Below, piece by piece: positions 9,679 through 17,943 of a stretch of 34,334 nucleotides of DNA. How positions within the stretch are numbered: position 1 is the stretch's first letter; each line of letters starts with the position of its first letter. Below the pieces are notes generated by a model that worked only from the letters and a program-made list of their open reading frames with translations, ran no database searches and had not been told where the DNA came from. A program made the position numbers and the translations under genes. This DNA comes from Flavobacterium psychrophilum (lineage in GTDB: Bacteria; Bacteroidota; Bacteroidia; Flavobacteriales; Flavobacteriaceae), in the NCBI GenBank assembly GCA_945861915.1, contig CAMAWK010000006.1, positions 1 through 34,334 of the forward strand, read 5' to 3'.

Positions 9679-12600
9679 TTGAAAACACATTACTCATTAA
9701 AATCTTTATTTGGTTTCAATAATTATCAATTTTTGATAATTTTATTTTTTGGATTTGTTGCCCAAGCGCAAGTAGAGGAAGTAGAGCAAGATACTACCAA
9801 AACAGGATTTTCTGTAGGGAAAATTAAAATTGAAGATCCAAAAGACATCCTTTCAAAATACACTTATGATCCAGTTTCGGATCGATATATTTATACTAAA
9901 ACCGTCGATGATTTCCCAGTTAATTATCCCACTATTTTAACTCCCAAAGAATATGAGGCTCTAGTTTTAAAACAATCAATGCGTAATTATTTCAAAAATA
10001 AATTAGACGCAATTGAAGGGAAAAAAGAAGGTAGTGAAGAGGCTAAAAAAGATTTATTACCAAGATATTATATAAAATCGGGTCTTTTTGAATCTATTTT
10101 CGGAAGTAATACGATTGATGTGAAACCAACAGGTTCGGTCGAAATGGATTTTGGTGCCATTTACACTAAGCAAGATAATCCATCATTTTCGCCAAGAAAC
10201 CGATCGACTTTTACTTTTGATTTTAAACAAAGAATTAGTATGAGTTTAATCGGGAAAGTAGGAACTAAATTGAATGTAAATGCAAATTATGATACTCAAT
10301 CTACTTTTGCTTTCCAAAATTTAATCAAGTTAGAATATGATCCGAATTTTAGTGGGAGTGAAGATTCTATTATTAAGAAAATAGAAATTGGAAATGTAAG
10401 TATGCCACTCAATAGTTCATTAATCAGAGGAGCGCAAAGTTTATTTGGAGTAAAAGCCCAAGCTCAATTTGGAAAAACTACCATAACGGGAGTTTTTTCT
10501 GAACAGAAATCACAAACCAAGAGTGTAATTGCTCAAGGAGGTGGGACTATTCAAGATTTTGAAGTGTTTGCATTGGATTATGACAATGACAGACACTTTT
10601 TCCTTTCACAATATTTTAGAAACAAATACGATTCTGCTCTAAAAAAATATCCTTTTATAGACAGCAGAGTCCAAATTTCTCGTTTAGAGGTTTGGGTTAC
10701 CAATCGCCAAAACAGAGTAGTTCCAACCAGTAATAATTTAAGAAATATTATTGCCATTCAGGATTTAGGTGAAGGGCAGGTAACAGGAGTTAATGATAAT
10801 GAAGTAGTTGTGTTAAATCCTTTGCCTCAATTACCAGATCCTCCATTTTTTACTCCAAATGTTGCTGTTAATCCTCCTGCGGATAACAAAAACAATAAGT
10901 ATAACCCTGAGTTAATTGATAATGGTGGATTTTTAAATAGTAAAATTAGAGAAATTGCTACCGCGGGTGATGGATTTACTAGTGAGATTAAAAATAATAT
11001 TAGTGAAGGTCAAGATTATTCTAAACTTGAAAACGCCAGAAAATTAAATTCAAATGAATATACCTTTAACCCTCAATTAGGGTATATTTCGTTGCAACAA
11101 CGACTAGCAAATGACGAAGTGTTGGCTGTGGCCTATCAATATTCTATTGGAGACGATGTGTATCAAGTGGGGGAATTTGGCAATGACGGAGTAGATGCTA
11201 CATCTGTTGTTGGGGGAAATAACAATACAAATCAGTCTATTATTTCTCAAAGTTTGATTTTAAAAATGCTGAAAAGTAATTTGACCAATGTAAGTAATCC
11301 TATTTGGAATTTGATGATGAAGAACATTTATCAAATTCCTGGAGGTTATCAAATCAAACAAGAAGATTTTAGATTCAACATACTTTATACGGATCCATCT
11401 CCTATAAATTATATTGATCCTGTTGCCGGGACTACATTTCCTTCAAATCCTCAACCAGAAAATAAATTGGATCAAACTCCTTTACTTGAAGTATTTAATT
11501 TAGATAAATTAAATTACAATAACGATCCACAAGTAGGTGGGGATGGTTTTTTTGATTTTATGCAAGGGTTAACCATAGATGCTCAAAACGGGAGAATCAT
11601 TTTTACTACTAAAGAGCCTTTTGGTGAATTATTGTTTTCTAAACTTTCTGAAGGTTCAGAAGATTATAAAGATGTTAATAGCTACAATATTAATCAAAAG
11701 AAATATGTGTTTCAAAACATGTATCGAATTACTCAATCAGCAGCTTTACAAGATAGTGACAAAAATAAATTTTTATTAAGAGGTAAATACAAGTCAACAG
11801 GCGGGGATGGTATTCCTATTGGTGGTTTCAATGTGCCTCAAGGTTCTGTTGTAGTTACTGCAGGAGGAAGAACTTTGGTTGAAGGAGTTGATTATAGTGT
11901 TAATTATCAATTAGGGAGAGTATATATTATTGATGCATCGCTTCAGGCATCGAATACACCAATTAATGTTTCGTTAGAAAACAATTCTGTTTTCGGACAA
12001 CAAACCCGACGATTTATTGGATTTAATGTAGAAACAAAAATATCAGATAAATTTTTGGTTGGCGGTACTTTCTTGAAAATGACTGAAAGACCACTAACAC
12101 AAAAAGCCAGTTTTGGACAAGAATCTGTAAACAATACCATTTTTGGATTCAATACTAATTTTTCTACCGAATTGCCTTTTTTAACTCGATTAGTAAATAA
12201 GTTACCAAATATTGACACCGATGTTCCATCCAATCTTTCGGTTAGAGGAGAAGTTGCGTTTTTGAAACCCGACACGCCAAAAGCAGCAGATTTTGAGGGG
12301 GAATCAACTATTTATGTAGATGATTTTGAAGGTTCACAGTCTACTATTGATATGCGTTCTGTTTTTGCATGGAGTCTTGCCTCAACGCCAAAAAGTGATG
12401 CTCAGAGCGTTTATAATTTTAATGAAAACTCGGATGCTTTAGACTATGGTTTTAAGAGAGCTAAAATGGCATGGTATACAATTGATCCCGTTTTTTATAC
12501 TCAAAAACCACCAGGTGTGACAAATGAAGATTTGTCTCTGAATTCAACCAGAAGAATTTTTAGTGAGGAGTTATATCCGTTAACTGATATTGCACAAGGA

Positions 12601-15600
12601 CAAACTCAGGTTATTAACACTTTAGATTTGACCTATTTCCCAAAAGAACGTGGGCCTTACAACAATAACACCAATTTTGCTACAGAGCCAGAGAAAAATT
12701 TTGGAGCAATTATGCGTTCGATTAGTTCTACCAATTTTGAACAAGGAAATGTAGAATACATCCAATTTTGGGTTATGGATCCTTATGTAGGAAAAGGAGA
12801 AACATCGGGAAATAATACAGGAAAAGTTTACTTCAATTTAGGAGAAATGTCGGAAGACGTCTTAAAGGACGGAAGAAAACAGTATGAAAACGGATTAGGG
12901 CCTGATCAAAATTTAGTAATTCCACAACCTATTTGGGGTGATGTCCCGGCTTCACAATCGTTGATTTATGCATTTGATGCAAATGCTAATAATAGGAACA
13001 ATCAAGACGTTGGTTTGGATGGATTAACCAATGATAAAGAAGCAGGTATTTATAACAATTTTGCTGGAGAAACGGATCCGGCTGGAGATGATTATACCTA
13101 CTATTTGAATACATCAGGTAGTATTTTGGATAGATATAAAAATTACAACGGTCTCGATGGGAACTCGGCTGTTGATATTAATGACGCCAATAGAGGATCC
13201 TCAACAGTTCCAGATGTGGAAGATATTAATCGTGACAATACTATGAACACGATTAATGCGTATTATGAGTATAGTATTGATATGAAACCTGATATGAGTG
13301 TTGGTCAAAATTATATCACAGATATTAGAGAAACAACACAAACTTTACCTGACGGAACCACTACAGATGCGAGATGGATTCAATTTAAAATTCCTGTATC
13401 CCAACCAGAAAACACAATCGGAAACATCTCTGATTTTAGATCCATTCGTTTTATGAGAATGTTCATGACTGGCTTTAGCGATGAAATTACGATGCGTTTT
13501 GGAGCATTAGACCTTGTAAGAGGAGAATGGAGACGATATACTAATACGCTGGATATAAATGACACAAATGTCGATAATGACGGAACAGAATTAGATGTAC
13601 TTGCAGTAAACGTTCAAGAAAACGATGAAAGATGTCCTGTAAATTATGTGGTGCCTCCAGGGGTGCAACGCGAACAATTATTGAATAATAATACAGTAAT
13701 TAACCAAAATGAGCAATCACTTTCATTGAGAGTTACAGGAGATGGATTAGAGCGAGATGATTCAAGAGCGGTTTTTAAAAATGTAAGTGTGGATATGCGT
13801 CAGTTCAAAAAACTAAAAATGTTTTTACACGCTGAGGCAGTTGGAGCAAATGATCCTTTACTAGACAATCAAATGGTCGGTTTTATCCGTTTTGGGAATG
13901 ATTTTACTGATAATTTCTATCAAATAGAAAAACAACTCAAAGTAACCGCAACCGTAGACAATTCAAATCCAGATCCAAATGCCCCGCCAGTTTCAGTTTC
14001 AGGATGTGAAATTAGGGCAGAAAATGTTTGGCCAGATGAAAATGAAATTGACTTGAAATTGTCTTTATTAACTGAAATGAAAATAAAGGTGCCAAAAGCT
14101 GATTTAGCTTTGGAGGGAATTTATTATCCTGATGAGCACCCATTACAGTTTCCAAATGGAGATGGAGATAGTACATTGAAAATTGGAATGAGAGGAAATC
14201 CTAATTTTGGTTTAGTACGAACCTTAATGATGGGGGTTAAAAATACTACTCAGAGAGTTATAAAAGGAGAAGTTTGGTTTAACGAACTTCGATTAGCCGA
14301 AATTGACAACCAAGGTGGGATGGCTGCTTTGTTGAATATTGATGCTAACCTTGCTGATTTTGCTACAATTTCGGCTACAGGTAAAATGTCGACAATCGGT
14401 TTTGGTGCCTTAGAGCAAGGAATAAATGAAAGAAGCCGAGAAGATATTCAGCAATATAATATTGTAACTAATATTAACTTAGGTAAATTATTACCAACCA
14501 AATGGGGAATCAATTTGCCTTTTAATTATGCGATTGGAGAAGAGACAATTACACCACAATACGATCCTTTTAATCAAGATATTAAACTTCGAGAATTGCT
14601 AGATAATACTGATGACAAGGATGAAAGAGATAATATTGAAGACCGAGCTGTAAATTATACCAAAAGAAAAAGCATCAATTTTATTGGGGTTAGAAAACAA
14701 AAAGCGGCCGAAAAACCTACACATATATATGATCCAGAAAATTTTACATTTTCGCAATCGTACAATGAAGTAGAACGCCATGATTATGAAATTGAAGATT
14801 ATAAAGACCAACAATCCACCACTTCGGTTGATTATACCTATACTTTTAAATCAAAACCAATTGAGCCACTTAAAGGTGTTTCTTTTTTAAAGAAAAGTTC
14901 TTATTTGAAATTACTAAGCGATTTTAATTTTAATTATTTGCCTTCTAGTATTTCGTTCAACAGTGCTATCAATAGACAATACAACCGTCAACAGTTTAGA
15001 CAAGTTGATGTAGTTGGAATTCCTTTAGAGGCTTTGTATCGAAGAAATTTCTTGTTCAATTATCAATATGGATTTAATTATAATTTGACTAAATCATTGA
15101 AATTGAATTATACCGCATCCTCAAACAATGTGGTAAAAAACTATTTAAACGAAAATGATGAGCCAATTGATAGTTTTACAATTTGGGATAGTTATTGGGA
15201 CAGTGGTGACCCAAACCGCCATGTGCAGCAATTGGTAGTCAATTATGATCTACCTTTTGATAAAATTCCGTTTTTGAGTTTTGTAAAAGCAAATTATTCG
15301 TATACAGCTGACTTCAGTTGGCAACGAACTTCTAATGCCTTGTCTGAAATTGTAATTGAAGGGAAAACATATAATTTAGGGAATACGATTCAAAACTCCA
15401 ATTCTCAGAATTTGACGGCTACATTTAACATGGATACTTTTTATAGTTACTTAGGTTTAACTAAAAAGAAAAAAGCGGCTCCTAAAGCAAAAGCAGCCGC
15501 GCCAAAACCGGGAGAAAAAGTCGTAAATACCAATGTGCAAAAACAAAAAAGTACTAATCCTTTTGTGGATGGATTAGTAGGAGTTTTGACCAGTGTAAAA

Positions 15601-16998
15601 AATATTCAAATCAATTATACTCAAAACGAAGGAACAGTATTACCTGGTTTTACCCAAGGCGTTGGTTTTTTCGGTTCGTCTAAACCAAGCTTAGGTTTTA
15701 TTTTCGGAAGTCAAGATGATATTCGCTATGAAGCCGCTAAAAACGGTTGGCTAACAACCTATCAAGAGTTCAATCAAAATTTCACTCAGCTGACAAACAA
15801 AGTATTTAAGGCTACCGCCAATGTCGATTTATTTCCTGATTTTAAAATTGATTTAACTTTAGATCGAGCATATTCTGATAATTCTTCAGAGCAATATAAA
15901 GTGGATAATATTTCGGGATTATACACTCCACAATCACCATTTACTACAGGTAATTTTTCGATATCAACATTATTAATTAATACATCATTTTCTTCTAGTG
16001 ACGAAAATGCTTCAGAAGCTTTTGATGATTTTAGAGAAAACAGATTAACTATTGCTAATAGATTGGCAGAAGAACGATTTGGCACGGGTTTTTCTAGATA
16101 TAATATTGGTTCACTTCCAACAGAAGACACAAACGCTCCAATTAATAATCTTGCTAATCCAAATAACCCTGAAAGAAAAAATACAATTCTAAATGATGGC
16201 TATCCAGTTGGATTCGGGAAAAATAATCAAGCTGTTTTATTACCTGCCTTTATGGCGGCTTATTCAGGTAAGGATGCCTCGAGTGTTTCAACTGGAATTT
16301 TTAGAAGTTTTCCAATCCCAAACTGGACAGTTAAATATAGCGGATTAATGCGTTATAAGTTTTTTAAAGATATTTTCAAACGCTTCTCTTTACAGCATAG
16401 CTACAAAGCATCCTATACTGTTAATCAATTTAGGTCTAATTTTGAGTATGATAAAGCTCCAAATGGAGTTGATTTATCTGGTAACTATTTCAACAAAACC
16501 ATTATGTCAAACATCAATTTGGTAGAACAGTTTAGTCCATTAATTAGATTGGATTTTGAATTAAAAAGTTCTTTAAAAATCCTTACCGAAATTAAGAAAG
16601 ACAGAGCTTTGTCGATGAGTTTTGATAATAATTTATTAACCGAAGTAAAAGGAATCGAATATGTTGTTGGATTGGGGTATCGATTTAAAGATGTGATTTT
16701 CTCTTCAAGATTAGCTGATAATCCATCTGGAATTATTAAAAGTGACATTAACATAAAAGCTGATTTCTCTTATCGAAATAATCAAACTATTGTGCGTTAT
16801 TTAGATTATGACAACAATCAGTTAGCAGCAGGACAAAATTTATGGTCATTAAGAATGACTGCCGATTATTCGTTTAGCAAAAACCTAACGGCGATTTTCT
16901 ATTACGATCATTCGTTTTCAAAAGCGGTTATTTCAACTACTTTTCCTCTAACAAATATTCGTTCAGGATTTACGATACGCTATAATTTTGGAAATTAA
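9679..16998 (+). CDS. sprA: T9SS outer-membrane translocon SprA
   Basis: The 2439-residue product is close to the roughly 2400 residues of F. johnsoniae SprA, the single-chain giant beta-barrel through which T9SS substrates leave the outer membrane. It is also called Sov in Porphyromonas. It starts with a signal peptide (MKTHYSLKSLFGF then a hydrophobic core ending VAQAQ). Long beta-rich sequence with many aromatic strand ends follows, including the conserved region DDFEGSQSTIDMRS (about residue 876), and it ends in an outer-membrane strand, FTIRYNFGN. The start is TTG at 9679. No ATG precedes the signal peptide, and an in-frame ruvA stop (TAA, 9673-9675) lies one codon upstream, so a longer product is excluded. 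A Lys/Ala/Pro-rich linker occupies residues 1929-1957. Neighbours ruvA, gcvH, vanZ-like and remB-like match the sprA neighbourhood I recall from F. johnsoniae. Confidence 0.96.
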   Translation: MKTHYSLKSLFGFNNYQFLIILFFGFVAQAQVEEVEQDTTKTGFSVGKIKIEDPKDILSKYTYDPVSDRYIYTKTVDDFPVNYPTILTPKEYEALVLKQSMRNYFKNKLDAIEGKKEGSEEAKKDLLPRYYIKSGLFESIFGSNTIDVKPTGSVEMDFGAIYTKQDNPSFSPRNRSTFTFDFKQRISMSLIGKVGTKLNVNANYDTQSTFAFQNLIKLEYDPNFSGSEDSIIKKIEIGNVSMPLNSSLIRGAQSLFGVKAQAQFGKTTITGVFSEQKSQTKSVIAQGGGTIQDFEVFALDYDNDRHFFLSQYFRNKYDSALKKYPFIDSRVQISRLEVWVTNRQNRVVPTSNNLRNIIAIQDLGEGQVTGVNDNEVVVLNPLPQLPDPPFFTPNVAVNPPADNKNNKYNPELIDNGGFLNSKIREIATAGDGFTSEIKNNISEGQDYSKLENARKLNSNEYTFNPQLGYISLQQRLANDEVLAVAYQYSIGDDVYQVGEFGNDGVDATSVVGGNNNTNQSIISQSLILKMLKSNLTNVSNPIWNLMMKNIYQIPGGYQIKQEDFRFNILYTDPSPINYIDPVAGTTFPSNPQPENKLDQTPLLEVFNLDKLNYNNDPQVGGDGFFDFMQGLTIDAQNGRIIFTTKEPFGELLFSKLSEGSEDYKDVNSYNINQKKYVFQNMYRITQSAALQDSDKNKFLLRGKYKSTGGDGIPIGGFNVPQGSVVVTAGGRTLVEGVDYSVNYQLGRVYIIDASLQASNTPINVSLENNSVFGQQTRRFIGFNVETKISDKFLVGGTFLKMTERPLTQKASFGQESVNNTIFGFNTNFSTELPFLTRLVNKLPNIDTDVPSNLSVRGEVAFLKPDTPKAADFEGESTIYVDDFEGSQSTIDMRSVFAWSLASTPKSDAQSVYNFNENSDALDYGFKRAKMAWYTIDPVFYTQKPPGVTNEDLSLNSTRRIFSEELYPLTDIAQGQTQVINTLDLTYFPKERGPYNNNTNFATEPEKNFGAIMRSISSTNFEQGNVEYIQFWVMDPYVGKGETSGNNTGKVYFNLGEMSEDVLKDGRKQYENGLGPDQNLVIPQPIWGDVPASQSLIYAFDANANNRNNQDVGLDGLTNDKEAGIYNNFAGETDPAGDDYTYYLNTSGSILDRYKNYNGLDGNSAVDINDANRGSSTVPDVEDINRDNTMNTINAYYEYSIDMKPDMSVGQNYITDIRETTQTLPDGTTTDARWIQFKIPVSQPENTIGNISDFRSIRFMRMFMTGFSDEITMRFGALDLVRGEWRRYTNTLDINDTNVDNDGTELDVLAVNVQENDERCPVNYVVPPGVQREQLLNNNTVINQNEQSLSLRVTGDGLERDDSRAVFKNVSVDMRQFKKLKMFLHAEAVGANDPLLDNQMVGFIRFGNDFTDNFYQIEKQLKVTATVDNSNPDPNAPPVSVSGCEIRAENVWPDENEIDLKLSLLTEMKIKVPKADLALEGIYYPDEHPLQFPNGDGDSTLKIGMRGNPNFGLVRTLMMGVKNTTQRVIKGEVWFNELRLAEIDNQGGMAALLNIDANLADFATISATGKMSTIGFGALEQGINERSREDIQQYNIVTNINLGKLLPTKWGINLPFNYAIGEETITPQYDPFNQDIKLRELLDNTDDKDERDNIEDRAVNYTKRKSINFIGVRKQKAAEKPTHIYDPENFTFSQSYNEVERHDYEIEDYKDQQSTTSVDYTYTFKSKPIEPLKGVSFLKKSSYLKLLSDFNFNYLPSSISFNSAINRQYNRQQFRQVDVVGIPLEALYRRNFLFNYQYGFNYNLTKSLKLNYTASSNNVVKNYLNENDEPIDSFTIWDSYWDSGDPNRHVQQLVVNYDLPFDKIPFLSFVKANYSYTADFSWQRTSNALSEIVIEGKTYNLGNTIQNSNSQNLTATFNMDTFYSYLGLTKKKKAAPKAKAAAPKPGEKVVNTNVQKQKSTNPFVDGLVGVLTSVKNIQINYTQNEGTVLPGFTQGVGFFGSSKPSLGFIFGSQDDIRYEAAKNGWLTTYQEFNQNFTQLTNKVFKATANVDLFPDFKIDLTLDRAYSDNSSEQYKVDNISGLYTPQSPFTTGNFSISTLLINTSFSSSDENASEAFDDFRENRLTIANRLAEERFGTGFSRYNIGSLPTEDTNAPINNLANPNNPERKNTILNDGYPVGFGKNNQAVLLPAFMAAYSGKDASSVSTGIFRSFPIPNWTVKYSGLMRYKFFKDIFKRFSLQHSYKASYTVNQFRSNFEYDKAPNGVDLSGNYFNKTIMSNINLVEQFSPLIRLDFELKSSLKILTEIKKDRALSMSFDNNLLTEVKGIEYVVGLGYRFKDVIFSSRLADNPSGIIKSDINIKADFSYRNNQTIVRYLDYDNNQLAAGQNLWSLRMTADYSFSKNLTAIFYYDHSFSKAVISTTFPLTNIRSGFTIRYNFGN

Positions 16999-17042
16999 TT
17001 AAAGTTTTAGCACAATCTGTTTAATAATAAAATTAGAAATAA

Positions 17043-17050
17043 TACTTTTG
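17043..17050 (+). promoter_or_regulatory. Possible -7 element for gcvH
   Basis: TACTTTTG fits TAnnTTTG and lies 48 bp before the gcvH ATG. No TTG occurs at the expected distance upstream, so this is a weak call. If used, the 17065-17080 hairpin would be in the gcvH leader. Confidence 0.3.
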
Positions 17051-17064
17051 AAAAAAAAATCTGC

Positions 17065-17080
17065 TCCCGAAGATTCGGGA
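17065..17080. repeat. Short intergenic palindrome TCCCGAA-GA-TTCGGGA
   Basis: A perfect 7-bp inverted repeat with a 2-nt centre lies between sprA and gcvH. It is GC-rich against the very AT-rich surroundings. There is no T run, so it is not a standard terminator. It could be a dispersed palindromic element, an mRNA stability hairpin or an operator. Confidence 0.6.
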
Positions 17081-17097
17081 CTACAATCTAAAATAAT

Positions 17098-17478
17098 ATG
17101 AGCATACCAACTAATTTAAAGTACACAAAAGATCACGAATGGGTTAGCATTGAAGGCAATGTTGCAACTGTAGGAATTACTCATTTTGCTCAAAAAGAAT
17201 TGGGAGATATTGTTTATGTTGAAGTAGAAACTTTGGATCAAACTTTAGAAAAAGATGAAGTATTTGGTACCGTAGAGGCCGTGAAAACAGTTTCTGATTT
17301 GTTTTTGCCTTTGTCTGGCGAAATTATTGCCTTTAACGAAGATTTAGAAAGCACTCCAGAAAGCGTCAATGCCGATCCTTATGGAGATGGGTGGATGATA
17401 AAAGTAAAAATATCAGATCCTTCTGAAATAGATTCTTTACTTTCGAGCGAATCTTACAAAGAATTAATCGGTGCTTAA
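17098..17478 (+). CDS. gcvH: Glycine cleavage system H protein
   Basis: The 126-residue protein is full length for GcvH, the lipoyl carrier that shuttles the aminomethyl group between the P, T and L proteins of glycine cleavage. Visible signatures are YTKDHEWV near the N-terminus, ITHFAQKELGDIVYVE, the lipoylation site VEAVKTVSD with Lys63, and the C-terminal NADPYGDGWM-x-K segment. No other gcv gene is nearby, which is usual when gcvH sits downstream of sprA in flavobacteria (recalled). It overlaps the next gene by 8 bp, so the two are probably translationally coupled. Confidence 0.97.
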   Translation: MSIPTNLKYTKDHEWVSIEGNVATVGITHFAQKELGDIVYVEVETLDQTLEKDEVFGTVEAVKTVSDLFLPLSGEIIAFNEDLESTPESVNADPYGDGWMIKVKISDPSEIDSLLSSESYKELIGA

Positions 17479-17857
17479 AAAATTGTATTTGTGGGCGGCT
17501 GTTTTCTGGTCTGCAATTATTGCTTTTTTATGTTTGGTACAATTACAAAATACGCCATTTAAGAGTGTTTCAAATCTAGACAAACTCGTACATATTTTTT
17601 TTCATTTTGTATTTACCATTCTTTGGTTTTTGTATTTTCATTTACAATTTCATAAGCAGAAATATTCAAAATCCCTTTTAATTTCTGTTCTGTTTTCATT
17701 TTTATTCGGAATAGCAATCGAGATTCTTCAAGAAAATTTTACTGCGTCTCGGCATTCCGATTTTTATGATGTTTTTGCAAATTCATTTGGAGCTATGCTG
17801 GCTTTTGGTTTGTTGTTTTGTTGGAATACTTTTTCTTTGAAGCAAATGAAAAAATAA
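17471..17857 (+). CDS. VanZ-family small integral membrane protein
   Basis: The 128-residue protein has about four membrane segments (roughly residues 7-25, 40-57, 69-86 and 105-120). The VanZ-family pattern appears in the second half: IEILQENFTASRHSDFYDVFANSFGA, where Glu, Gln, Arg, Asp and Asn are the usual conserved positions. The start is GTG at 17471, inside the end of gcvH (8-bp overlap). An in-frame TTG at 17483 is an alternative start. VanZ relatives were named from glycopeptide resistance clusters, but most family members have no known role, and nothing here suggests resistance. Likely co-transcribed with gcvH. Confidence 0.85.
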   Translation: MLKKLYLWAAVFWSAIIAFLCLVQLQNTPFKSVSNLDKLVHIFFHFVFTILWFLYFHLQFHKQKYSKSLLISVLFSFLFGIAIEILQENFTASRHSDFYDVFANSFGAMLAFGLLFCWNTFSLKQMKK

Positions 17858-17943
17858 TTATATCTTGCAAACAAAAAGGATTAGTTTCTATCGAAACGAA
17901 AACTTTTCGAATTCTTTGTGAACTATAAATTGATAAAAACATT

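Noticed and set aside
16999..17097. Glycine riboswitch upstream of gcvH
   Set aside because: The gap is only 99 bp with one 7-bp hairpin. The conserved glycine aptamer structure is not visible.
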